Below are positions 33,126-41,215 of a DNA stretch of 64,000 nt, piece by piece. The translations under genes and the position numbers were made by a program. The notes under the pieces are model-generated. The model was not told the origin of the DNA. It ran no database searches and saw nothing but the letters and a program-made list of their open reading frames with translations. Source of the DNA: Elusimicrobiota bacterium. Lineage in GTDB: Bacteria > Elusimicrobiota > Elusimicrobia > UBA1565 > UBA9628. Location: NCBI GenBank assembly GCA_016182905.1, contig JACPFR010000025.1:1-64000 (forward strand), in the 5' to 3' direction. The stretch's first letter is position 1, and each line of letters begins with the position of its first letter.

Positions 33126-34015
33126 GCCCCCGGCGCTACCGTCCGAGCTACGAGGCGCGGCCGGTCTTCGAAGGCTTGAGCCGCACCAAGGTCGACACGC
33201 CGGCCTTCCAACTGACGTCGGGCGTCGTCCTGTTCGCGGTCGGCCTGATCATGTTCCAGGTGCACCCTCCGGAGGGCGAGTGGACCGCGGGCACCATGGC
33301 CTGCTGGAGCGCCGGCGCCTGGGCCGGGGCGATCGCGGGCGGAGTCCTGCTGTTCGCGGCCTTCCAGAGCCTAGCCCGCGCCCGCGCCCGGGTCCAAGCC
33401 TTCGCCGCGGGCTCCCCCGACGCGTGGCGGCTCGACTATGATTGGACCCCGGGAGCGATCCGCGACCGAGCCGTGGCCGCGGCCGCCGAGGCCGTGCTCT
33501 GGATCGCCGTATCCGGGACGCTCGGCGTCGCCGCCCTGCTGCTCTCGCGCGGCGCCGACCCGCTCGTCCGGATCGTCGCGCTGTGCCTCGTGGGCCTCTC
33601 CGCGCTCTGCGCCTGGCTCTCGTCGGGCACCTTGCGGCAGGGGCTCCTGTTCGGGGAATCCGTCCTGCGCTGGGACGGCGGCGGGCCTTTGCGCGCCGGG
33701 ACCGACTGGACCGGGTCCGTCGCGGTGGCCGAGCGCGTGAGCGCCCCTTACGCCCACCTCCAATTCATCAAGGAGGTCAAGACCGGGAGCGGCGACGAGG
33801 TCTCCTACTCCCGCCGGGAACACGACCGCATCGACCTCGCGGCCCGGCTCGAGCGCGCCGCGGACGGGCGGAAGACCCTGCGCCTGACCGCGAGCCTCCC
33901 CGCGGACGCGCCGTCGACCGAGCTGTCCCGCGACCCCGCCCGTTACTGGGAGCTGCGCCTCGCCGACGACGCATCGGGCTGGGCGACGACCTTCCTGGTC
34001 CCCGTCTACCGCTGA
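33122..34015 (+). CDS. membrane protein of unknown function
   Basis: A 297-residue protein with four predicted membrane helices in two pairs (about 30-48/58-80 and 123-140/145-165), then a soluble C-terminal domain of about 120 residues with EVKTGSGDEVSYSRREHDRIDLAARL and RYWELRLADD. This 2+2 helix layout followed by a beta-rich domain is seen in several DUF3592-like proteins, but I cannot assign a family. It is coupled to udk by ATGA. The convergent S46 peptidase gene ends 3 bases after its stop. Confidence 0.75.
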   Translation: MSPRRYRPSYEARPVFEGLSRTKVDTPAFQLTSGVVLFAVGLIMFQVHPPEGEWTAGTMACWSAGAWAGAIAGGVLLFAAFQSLARARARVQAFAAGSPDAWRLDYDWTPGAIRDRAVAAAAEAVLWIAVSGTLGVAALLLSRGADPLVRIVALCLVGLSALCAWLSSGTLRQGLLFGESVLRWDGGGPLRAGTDWTGSVAVAERVSAPYAHLQFIKEVKTGSGDEVSYSRREHDRIDLAARLERAADGRKTLRLTASLPADAPSTELSRDPARYWELRLADDASGWATTFLVPVYR

Positions 34016-34018
34016 CGG

Positions 34019-36118
34019 CTACTTCCTGCCGGCGACCTCGTCGGCGAGCGCCCCCATCCCGTAGACGGCGCGCAGCGCCTCGAGGATGCCCGAGGAGTGA
34101 ACCGCGACCGTGCGGTTGCGCGCGTCGTCGTAGGCGTAGCGCCCGACGAGCGAGTGGATGTTGCCGTCGAACACGAGCCCGACGTACTCGCCTTTCGCGT
34201 TGACGATCGGCGAGCCGGAATTGCCGCCGATGATGTCGTTGGTGGTCACGAAGTTGACCTTCGTGCCGAGCTTGAGCTTGGCCTTGGCGGCCTTGACGCG
34301 CGGCGCGAGGTCGAACGGGGGCTTCTCGGAGTGGCCGATCGCGCGGTCATAGAGCCCGTAAAAGGTCGTGAACGGCGCCACCAGAGTCGTCCCCTGCTCG
34401 TAGCCCGCCACCTTGCCGTAGGACATCCGGAGCGTGAAGGTCGCGTCGGGATAGGTGGACTTGCCGTACACGGCGAAGCGCGCCTTGGCGATGCGGTTTC
34501 CCTCGGCCACGGTCACGCTCTCGATCTCGTCCTCGTACCACTTGCGCTGCGCGCGGTACACAGGGTCGAGCTTGCGCGCCCAGACGATCAGCGCGTCGTC
34601 CGAGTCCGCGACGGCCTTCTCGCCGCCCTCGATCAGCTTCCTGCGCGCGGCGACGTCGAACAGCCTCGTGCCCGCGATCAGGTCCTTGGCGACCTTCGCC
34701 GGCTCCCCGCCGCCGATGGCGGCGCGCACGAAGTCGTCGTTCTCGCCGAGCTCGCGGACCGCGTCCTCGAGGGCGCGGCGGAGGAAGAACTCCTCCATGT
34801 CGGGATACATCGGCGCCGGGGAGAACAGGCGGAACTTCAGGGACTCGAGAGCCGAGTCGCGGAACTCCTCGTAGCGCTTGTCGTTGGGCTTGGCGACCTC
34901 GGCGACGTACCGGACGACGGTGTTGGCCAGGCCCGCGACCTTCGTCGCGTCGAAGCGGCGGTACGTCGTCTGGATGCGGCGGTCGCCGGCCTTCTTGGTC
35001 GCCGCGGCGATCTTGTCCCACGAGCCCTTCGCGCCCGCGGTCGACTCGTCCTTGGACTCGGCGACGGACTTGCGCAGCCCGTCCTCGGCGGCCCTCAGCG
35101 AGCCCAGGAGCTTCGGATCGAGCAGGCCCTCGTACTCGCCGGTCACGGCCTTGATCGCGTTCTCGATGCCGAAGATGCGGTCCTTGGAGCGGCGCTGCTG
35201 CTCGGCGCCGAGCTTGGCGTAGGCGTAGTAGTCCGCGCGCTTCTCGGCGGCGGCCTTCAGGTACAGCGGCAGGCCGAGGTCCCGCGCGTACTCGAGCTGG
35301 GCGACGGTGTCGAGGCGGTCGGTGCGGCCCGGATGGCCGGTCACGAAGACGAGCTCGCCGTCGGCGGCGCCGTCCTTGGACCACTTCAAGTAGTGCTCGA
35401 TCTTCACGGGCTTGCCGTTCTCGTAGACGCGGAAGAACGCGAAGTCGAGCGCGAAGCGCGGGTAGGTGAAGTTGTCGGAGTCGCCGCCGTAGAACGCGGC
35501 CTGCAGCTCGGGAGCCATGACGAGGCGCATGTCGGTGTACTTCTTGTAGCGGTACAGCCAGTACTCCCCGCCCTGGTACAGCTCGACGACGTCGGAGCGC
35601 AGCCCCGTCTCGTCGGTCGAGGCCTTCGTGATGCGAGAGATCTCCCCCTTGCGCTGCTCGTTCTGGTCCTTGTCGGAGGCCTTCGGGTCCACCGCCCCGC
35701 GGACGCGGGCCGTGACGTCCTCCATCGAGACGAGGACGTTGACCTCGAGGTCGGGGCAGGCGATCTCGCCCTTGAGGCCCTTCGCGAAGAAGCCCTCCTT
35801 CACGTAGTCCTTCTTCGGCGTGGACATCTTCTGCAGCTGGCCGAGCGCCACGTGATGGTTCGTCAGCACGAGGCCGTTCTTCGACACGAACGCCCCCGAG
35901 CCGCCGTCGTTGAAGCGCACCGAGGCCAGGCGCAGGTGGTCGATCCACTCCTGCTTCGGCGTGAAGCCGTAGCGGTCCCTGAGGAGCTTGATCGGGAGGT
36001 TGTCGAACGTCCACATGCCCTCGTCGCCGCGCAGCTGCGGCGTCGCGGCGACGGTCAGCGCCGCGGCCATCACGGCGGCGCGTGCGGTGCGATTGCGGGT
36101 CTGGGGGGTCGCGGACAT
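34019..36118 (-). CDS. S46 family dipeptidyl-peptidase (DPP7/DPP11 type)
   Basis: A 699-residue exported serine peptidase from the ATG at 36118, which has AGGAG 8 bases upstream; an upstream in-frame start at 36181 lacks a signal. The N-terminus MSATPQTRNRTARAAVMAAAL is a signal, and mature GDEGMWTFDNLP is the family's typical start. Catalytic residues: His in LTNHHVALG (about 88), Asp in GGDSDNFTYPRF, Ser in IIGGNSGSPI (about 633). S46 enzymes release dipeptides from extracellular peptides, chiefly in Bacteroidetes and a few other phyla. TAGAAT (36145-36150) is the likely -10. Confidence 0.93.
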   Translation of the reverse strand: MSATPQTRNRTARAAVMAAALTVAATPQLRGDEGMWTFDNLPIKLLRDRYGFTPKQEWIDHLRLASVRFNDGGSGAFVSKNGLVLTNHHVALGQLQKMSTPKKDYVKEGFFAKGLKGEIACPDLEVNVLVSMEDVTARVRGAVDPKASDKDQNEQRKGEISRITKASTDETGLRSDVVELYQGGEYWLYRYKKYTDMRLVMAPELQAAFYGGDSDNFTYPRFALDFAFFRVYENGKPVKIEHYLKWSKDGAADGELVFVTGHPGRTDRLDTVAQLEYARDLGLPLYLKAAAEKRADYYAYAKLGAEQQRRSKDRIFGIENAIKAVTGEYEGLLDPKLLGSLRAAEDGLRKSVAESKDESTAGAKGSWDKIAAATKKAGDRRIQTTYRRFDATKVAGLANTVVRYVAEVAKPNDKRYEEFRDSALESLKFRLFSPAPMYPDMEEFFLRRALEDAVRELGENDDFVRAAIGGGEPAKVAKDLIAGTRLFDVAARRKLIEGGEKAVADSDDALIVWARKLDPVYRAQRKWYEDEIESVTVAEGNRIAKARFAVYGKSTYPDATFTLRMSYGKVAGYEQGTTLVAPFTTFYGLYDRAIGHSEKPPFDLAPRVKAAKAKLKLGTKVNFVTTNDIIGGNSGSPIVNAKGEYVGLVFDGNIHSLVGRYAYDDARNRTVAVHSSGILEALRAVYGMGALADEVAGRK

Positions 36119-36144
36119 GGGAAAGCCTCCTGAAGAAGGCGCTG

Positions 36145-36150
36145 ATTCTA
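36145..36150 (-). promoter_or_regulatory. -10 element TAGAAT (leadered gene)
   Basis: TAGAAT 26 bases before the ATG at 36118, leaving room for a Shine-Dalgarno AGGAG. It contrasts with the leaderless promoters. Confidence 0.45.
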
Positions 36151-36169
36151 GCAAACCGCCGATATGGCT

Positions 36170-37005
36170 GGTGCCTGGCATTCCACTTTTTCACTTTTCG
36201 TCATGCAACTTTTTCCGGGGCTCATTCGTATGATAGGTATGGGACGACGACCACGCGTTCACTTTTCAGGGGCGGTCTTCCACGCGATAGCTCACGGGGT
36301 GGAGGGTCAGGACATCTTCCTCGATGATGCGGACCGCGTGAATTTCCTGGATGACCTGCGCCGTCTGGTCCAAGAATCCGGGGCCAGCCTCCTCGCCTAT
36401 TGCCTCATGGGCAACCACTTTCACCTCGCGATACAAGTCGGGAACATCACCCTCTCGTCGATCATGCACCGCCTACTGACCCGCCACGCGAAGGCCTTCA
36501 ATCTGCGTCACGATCGGAAGGGCCATTTGTTCTGGTCTCGCCATGATGAGTTTCTATGCAGCGACGAGAAATACTTGGCCGGCCTGATCCGCTACATCCA
36601 TATGAATCCGGTCAAAGCGGGGCTCGTGAAGAAGCCCGAAGATTGGCCGTGGTCGAGCTTGGAAGGTAACCCGATGCCCGCGGATGCCGCCGGAGGCATC
36701 GATGAATTCGATCCCTGGGCCCGGGTCGAAACAACCCCGCCAGACCTGGTCCGGCCTGCCCAGATCGACATGCCGAGCATCGACGAACTTGGGCTGGGAA
36801 TCGCCAATAGAATGGGTATCCCGGTCCCGGAACTTCGTTCCAATACCTACTGCAGGCCGGTAGTCGCCGCGAAAAGACTTCTTACCCGGGAGGCCATCAA
36901 AAGCGGACACCCACTCGTTGCCATCGGGCGCTGGTTGAATTCGTCACCAGCGACGATAAGCCGCTACGCCCGGAGCAATAGTGAAAAAGTGGAATGCCAG
37001 GCACC
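36170..37005. mobile_element. RAYT (TnpA-REP) element with 25-base inverted terminal repeats
   Basis: GGTGCCTGGCATTCCACTTTTTCAC (25 bases; shown in parts as GGTGCCTGGC, ATTCC, ACTTTTTCAC) at 36170-36194 is repeated exactly inverted at 36981-37005. The element carries one transposase gene and has a lower GC content than its surroundings. It lies between the S46 promoter and the 3' end of the histidine kinase gene. Confidence 0.85.
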
Positions 37006-37024
37006 AATCAGATCGCGACGGTGA
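36203..37024 (+). CDS. REP-associated tyrosine transposase (Y1 HUH, TnpA-REP)
   Basis: From the ATG at 36203 (MQLFPGLIRMIGMGRR, matching the start of the second copy at 58097) the protein has 273 residues. The Y1-HUH core: GAVFHAIAHG, the metal-binding CLMGNHFHLAIQV, and LIRYIHMNPVKAGLV with the catalytic tyrosine. The C-terminal 60 residues form a helix-turn-helix-like region (LVAIGRWLNSSPATISRYAR). The reading frame runs through the right terminal repeat and ends 19 bases into flanking DNA, overlapping the histidine kinase 3' end. RAYT proteins mobilise REP palindromes as single strands. Confidence 0.92.
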   Translation: MQLFPGLIRMIGMGRRPRVHFSGAVFHAIAHGVEGQDIFLDDADRVNFLDDLRRLVQESGASLLAYCLMGNHFHLAIQVGNITLSSIMHRLLTRHAKAFNLRHDRKGHLFWSRHDEFLCSDEKYLAGLIRYIHMNPVKAGLVKKPEDWPWSSLEGNPMPADAAGGIDEFDPWARVETTPPDLVRPAQIDMPSIDELGLGIANRMGIPVPELRSNTYCRPVVAAKRLLTREAIKSGHPLVAIGRWLNSSPATISRYARSNSEKVECQAPIRSRR

Positions 37025-38771
37025 AGAAGAACTCGCTGCCTTTGCCGGGCTCGGAGCGCAGGCCGGCCGAGCCGCCGTGGGCCTCGGCGACGCTCTTGAC
37101 GAAGGCCAGGCCGAGGCCGAAGCCGGGGATCTGGCCGGTGAAGTCCGCGTCGATCTGGTAGAACTTGCGGAAGAGCTTGGGCTGCTCCTCCCCGGGGATG
37201 CCGGGGCCGTCGTCCTTGACGGCGAACCGGAGGAAGCCGTCCGTCCGCGCGACGGCCACCTCGACGCCCTTCTTCGGCGCGGGGTTGAACTTCACCGCGT
37301 TCTCGACGAGGTTGGCGACGGCCTCCTTGACGAGGAACGCGTCGACCTTCGCCTTCGGCAGCGACGCCGCGGTCTTCGCGTCCCAGGCTACCGTGACGCC
37401 CGCCCCGAACTCGAGCCCGCGCAAGGCGGCGTCCACGACGTCCGCCGGCGCGGTCTCCGCGCGGTCGAGGACGATGTTCTCGGGGCTCTGCACGGCGGTG
37501 AAGGTGATCAGCTTCTCGACGAGGCGGGCGAGCTTCTCGTCTTCGCCCTGGATCTTGGAGAGCATCTTGCGCTGGTCAGGGCTGAAGTTCTTCTCGTCGC
37601 CGCGCAGCAGCTCCAGGTTGCCGAGCGCGATGGCCAGCGGCGTGCGCAGCTTGTGCGAGACGATGGACAGGAAGTTGCGGGCGAGGGACTCCCCCCGCTT
37701 CTCGAGCGTCGCGTCGTGGAAGATCATCAGGAAGCCGGCGTGGACGTTGTGGTCGCCGAGCCGGTCGGCCACGCCGGAGAGGATCAGCAGCTGCGGCGCC
37801 TCGCGGCGGAGCTCGAACGGCGTGATGCGCGACCTCCCCGCGAGGACGGCCGGGAGCGGGGGCTTGGCCGTGTAATCCGGCGTCACGGCCTCGGCCATGG
37901 TGGCCGCCGGGCGGTCCTGGCGGCCGAGCAAAGCGCGGGCGGCGGGGTTCATCAGGAGGACGCGGCCGTCCGGGTCGGTGAGGACCAGCCCCTCGCGCGT
38001 GTCGTTGAAGATGTTCGCGAGCTTCTCCTTCTCCTCCTGGAGGCCGCGGAACAGCAGGGAGTTGGCCACGGTCATCTCGTTGAACGCGCGCGCGAGCGTG
38101 CCGATCTCGTCCCGGGACTTCACCTCGACCTGGACGCTGAAGTTGCCGCGGCCGGCCTCGCGCGCGGCGGCGGCGAGCTTCGGCAGGGCGCGGGTGATCC
38201 AGCCCACGATCAGGATCGTGCCGAGCGCCGACACGAGGGTCGCGACGGCGGCGATCGCGATGATCTTCCGCTTCGGCGCCCGCAGCGCCTCCTCGAGCGA
38301 GCGCTCGTTGAAGCCGATGCGGGCCGTCCCCACGCGCCGCGGCCCGACCACGATCGGCGCGCTGAGGTCGTAGACGACGCCTCCCCCGTCCTCCCGATGC
38401 CGCTGGAGCTCGACGCGGTCCGAGGCCAGCGCCTTCACCGAGAACGGGTCCGCGAGGCGGTCTCCGATGCGCGTCGGGTCGCTGTGCGAGAGCACCGCCC
38501 CGTCCTTGTCGACGACGCCGGCGTAGGTGACCGCCTTCTCCTTGACCATCTCCTCGACGTGGAAATGCAGGGAGAACGGGTCGAGCTTCGGGAAGATCGC
38601 CTCGCGCGAGGAGCGCGCGAAGAACTCCGCGCGGACCTTCATCTCGCCGATCAGCCCTTCCTCGATGCCGCTGACGATCTGGCGCGCCATCAGGGCGATG
38701 ACCGAGAGCACGAGCAGGCAGGTCAGCAGGGAGAGCTTGGCGGAGAGCGAGCGGAGCGGGTTCATCTTCAT
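37008..38771 (-). CDS. sensor histidine kinase (HAMP-PAS-HisKA-HATPase)
   Basis: A 587-residue kinase: TM1 about 12-30, periplasmic sensor about 30-165 (AVTYAGVVDKDGAVLSHSDP, a Cache-like segment), TM2 about 170-195, HAMP (about 195-250), PAS (about 255-360; NIFNDTREGLVLTDPDGRV), HisKA with SHKLRTPLAIAL (His at about 370; Lys replaces the usual Glu), HATPase with NLVENAVKFN, DDGPGIPG and GFGLGLAFVKSV. It starts in a TGATG overlap with the upstream FN3 protein gene, so it belongs to the PorV-FN3 operon. The divergent response regulator at 43135 is the likely partner. Its last bases are overlapped by the RAYT transposase frame. Confidence 0.9.
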   Translation of the reverse strand: MKMNPLRSLSAKLSLLTCLLVLSVIALMARQIVSGIEEGLIGEMKVRAEFFARSSREAIFPKLDPFSLHFHVEEMVKEKAVTYAGVVDKDGAVLSHSDPTRIGDRLADPFSVKALASDRVELQRHREDGGGVVYDLSAPIVVGPRRVGTARIGFNERSLEEALRAPKRKIIAIAAVATLVSALGTILIVGWITRALPKLAAAAREAGRGNFSVQVEVKSRDEIGTLARAFNEMTVANSLLFRGLQEEKEKLANIFNDTREGLVLTDPDGRVLLMNPAARALLGRQDRPAATMAEAVTPDYTAKPPLPAVLAGRSRITPFELRREAPQLLILSGVADRLGDHNVHAGFLMIFHDATLEKRGESLARNFLSIVSHKLRTPLAIALGNLELLRGDEKNFSPDQRKMLSKIQGEDEKLARLVEKLITFTAVQSPENIVLDRAETAPADVVDAALRGLEFGAGVTVAWDAKTAASLPKAKVDAFLVKEAVANLVENAVKFNPAPKKGVEVAVARTDGFLRFAVKDDGPGIPGEEQPKLFRKFYQIDADFTGQIPGFGLGLAFVKSVAEAHGGSAGLRSEPGKGSEFFFTVAI

Positions 38772-41215
38772 CAGTAGAGCACCGCGATCTTGAGCTTCTG
38801 GGTGCTGACGCGCGAGCCGTAGCGCTTCTCGATCACCGCGACGTAGCCGCCCGGGGACACGCGCATGCCGGAGTCGTTGTTCCCGTTCCAGGTCATGATC
38901 TGGTTGCCGCCGGCGAACGCGCGCGCGTCGCTGCGTACCAGGCGCCCCTGGAGCGTGAAGATCTTGAGCGTGACGTCGGCCGCCTCCTCGAGGTAGAAGC
39001 CGATCTGCGCGTCGCCGCGAGCGGGGCTGAAGGGGCTCGGCCAGGTGAAGGGCTTGGAGATCGGCACGTTCTGCGCGGGGATGAACACGGGCACCGCCGC
39101 GCTGACCGGCGAGAAGAGGCTGTAGACGCCGGCGTTGGAGCGCGCCCGCACCTGGGCGTAGTAGCTGCGGCCGGTGAGCATGCCCGTCGCGGAGTAGGAC
39201 GCGACGGACACGTTCCCGGCGAACAAGTCGCTGGCGCCCGGCAGCGAGCCGACGATCAGGTTGTAGTCGAGGATGCCGACCGGGCTCGTCGCCTCGGCCC
39301 AGGCGAAGACGGCGTTCCCGTCGTACGAGAACGCGCGGTCCGATATCGGCGCGCCCGGGGCCGCGGGCGCCGTCGTGTCCGAGAGGTTGCCCGCGGTCGT
39401 CGAGATCACCGTCGAGAAGGCGCTCGGCGTGCCGCTGCGGTTGACGGCGCGCACGCGCAGGAAGTACTGCGTGCCCGGGGTCAAAGTGAAGAAGGTGGCC
39501 GACAGCGCGAGCGTGGTCGAGGAGTCGGTCAGCGAGAAGAAGTTGTCCGAGGACACCTGGGCCGTGTACAGCGTGTCCGTGGGGTTGGACCCGGCTGACC
39601 ACGTGAAGACGCCGCTCGTGATGTGGATCGGCCCCGCGGCCGGCGACGCGGGAACGGCGGCGAGCGTCGCCGTCGACTGTGTCGCGAGGTAGGCCGTAGG
39701 GACGCCGTCGAGGTTCACGGCCCGCACGCGGAAGTAATAGGTCGTGTTGGGGGACAGTCCGGCGGGCGATGAGGATACCGCCGCGGCGAAGGTCGTCGAG
39801 ACCGGCGCCGCGAAAGCCGACGAGGTCGAGGCGTCGAGCTCGTAGGTCGTGTACGAGGGATTCGCCCCGGCCGACCAGCCGAAGGTCAGAGAGGTCGCCG
39901 CGAGGGCGCTGAACGCGGGCGCCGAGGGCTCGGCCGCCAAGGTATGCGTGGAGACCGCGTTCGAGGGGAGCGAGTCCCCCCAATCAGTGTAGGCGGTCAC
40001 GAAGCGCATGTAGGTCGTGTTCGGCGTCAGCCCCGTTTCCGTGGTTCCCGAGGCCAGGCTCGATGCGGTCGTCTGAGGGGTGGAATAGGGCGCCGTGGCG
40101 CTCGAAGGGAACAACCGATACGACTGCGAAGCGGCGGGACCGTCGCCGAACGAAGGTGCGGTGCTCCAGGTCCAACTGATCGAGGTCGAGTGGACGGTCG
40201 AGGCGGCGAAGGCGGACGCGGAGGAAGCGACGACGCCGAAGCTCACGGAGCCGACGGCTCCCGCCGCCGGCGGAGTGGAAGAATCGACGCTGCCCGAGAC
40301 GAAGACGCCGCCAGCCGTGCCGGCTGCGGTCGACAGAGTCACGACGCCGAACGAAGACGAGGAGTAGAAGAGCTTGATGCGCCCGCCGCCGCCTCCGCCG
40401 CCAGGGGCTTTATTGGGAAAAACGAAACTAGAGGTCACGTTTCCGCCGCCATGCCCCTTGGCCGACAACCGGGATCCGTCCGCGAGCGTGAGCCCCCCCG
40501 TCGCTCGCAGAAGGATGGTCCCGCCGCCGCCGCCGCCGCCGCCGCCGGGATGGACCTGGCTCGCGGTGACGGTCACGACGTTGGCCGTCGATCCGTCGAC
40601 GAGGATCGAGCCCGTGATGGTCATCGACGCGGCCTCGATGTAGATCGCTGCGCCGCCAAAAGCCCCCGCCCCTCCGGCCACGACCGCTCCGCCGCCGCCC
40701 CCTCCTCCGCCGGAACCTTGAAAGGCGTCGTCCGCGGAGATCGGGCTCGTCACCGTTCCCGTCGAGCCATAGCCGGCTCCGCCCGCGGCCCCGACGCCGC
40801 CGCCGCTGTCGCCCGCGCCTGCGCCGCCCGCGCCTCCGCCTCCTCCTCCGCCGCCTCCTTTGGCCGCCGCCGCGCCGCTACCGCCTCCGCCGGTGCCTCC
40901 GCCGGTTCCGCTCGACCCTGAACTGGAAGAGTCGCCGCCCCCGCCGCCGGGCTGGCCCCGTCCCACGCCGTTGATGACGCCCGTGATCGAGACGGTCGAG
41001 GCATAGACCACGAGGTTCGGACCTGAGGCGAGCCCCGCGACGAAACCGGTGACGCCCGCCGGCACGGTGAATGAAGAGACGTTCGTATAAACGCCGGAGA
41101 GCGTGTCGCCGTTGGCGACGGTGAGCCCTCCGCCTTGGTAGTCTCCGGCGGGCAGCAGCGCGGCGCGGGCCGCGGAGGAGAGCAGAAGCGACGACAGGAT
41201 CAGCTTCGCGATCAT
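38771..41215 (-). CDS. large secreted Gly-rich/fibronectin type III protein with FlgD-like C-terminal domain
   Basis: An 814-residue exported protein (signal MIAKLILSSLLLSSAARA). After a short N-terminal beta region come long glycine tracts (about 85-270, runs of 7-9 Gly), resembling Gly-rich surface proteins. Three or four FN3 modules follow (about 330-690; ETGLTPNTTYMRFVTAY, GLSPNTTYYFRVRAVN, TLTPGTQYFLRVRAVN). The last 90 residues (WPSPFSPARGDAQIGFYL, TLKIFTLQGRLVR, NNDSGMRVSPGGYVAVI) are a FlgD Ig-like/type A sorting-like domain. It lies between a PorV-type gene (ATGA overlap) and a histidine kinase gene. Probably displayed on the cell surface. Confidence 0.85.
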   Translation of the reverse strand: MIAKLILSSLLLSSAARAALLPAGDYQGGGLTVANGDTLSGVYTNVSSFTVPAGVTGFVAGLASGPNLVVYASTVSITGVINGVGRGQPGGGGGDSSSSGSSGTGGGTGGGGSGAAAAKGGGGGGGGGAGGAGAGDSGGGVGAAGGAGYGSTGTVTSPISADDAFQGSGGGGGGGGAVVAGGAGAFGGAAIYIEAASMTITGSILVDGSTANVVTVTASQVHPGGGGGGGGGTILLRATGGLTLADGSRLSAKGHGGGNVTSSFVFPNKAPGGGGGGGRIKLFYSSSSFGVVTLSTAAGTAGGVFVSGSVDSSTPPAAGAVGSVSFGVVASSASAFAASTVHSTSISWTWSTAPSFGDGPAASQSYRLFPSSATAPYSTPQTTASSLASGTTETGLTPNTTYMRFVTAYTDWGDSLPSNAVSTHTLAAEPSAPAFSALAATSLTFGWSAGANPSYTTYELDASTSSAFAAPVSTTFAAAVSSSPAGLSPNTTYYFRVRAVNLDGVPTAYLATQSTATLAAVPASPAAGPIHITSGVFTWSAGSNPTDTLYTAQVSSDNFFSLTDSSTTLALSATFFTLTPGTQYFLRVRAVNRSGTPSAFSTVISTTAGNLSDTTAPAAPGAPISDRAFSYDGNAVFAWAEATSPVGILDYNLIVGSLPGASDLFAGNVSVASYSATGMLTGRSYYAQVRARSNAGVYSLFSPVSAAVPVFIPAQNVPISKPFTWPSPFSPARGDAQIGFYLEEAADVTLKIFTLQGRLVRSDARAFAGGNQIMTWNGNNDSGMRVSPGGYVAVIEKRYGSRVSTQKLKIAVLY

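Noticed and set aside
36170-37005. Reading the RAYT element as IS200/IS605 with TnpB or as part of a genomic island.
   Set aside because: There is a single Y1 transposase with REP-type inverted repeats, no TnpB, no cargo and no attachment site.
40360-40960. Runs of GGN codons in the FN3 protein gene, considered as a tandem DNA repeat or CRISPR-like array.
   Set aside because: There are no regular unit and spacer lengths. The pattern is a polyglycine protein segment.
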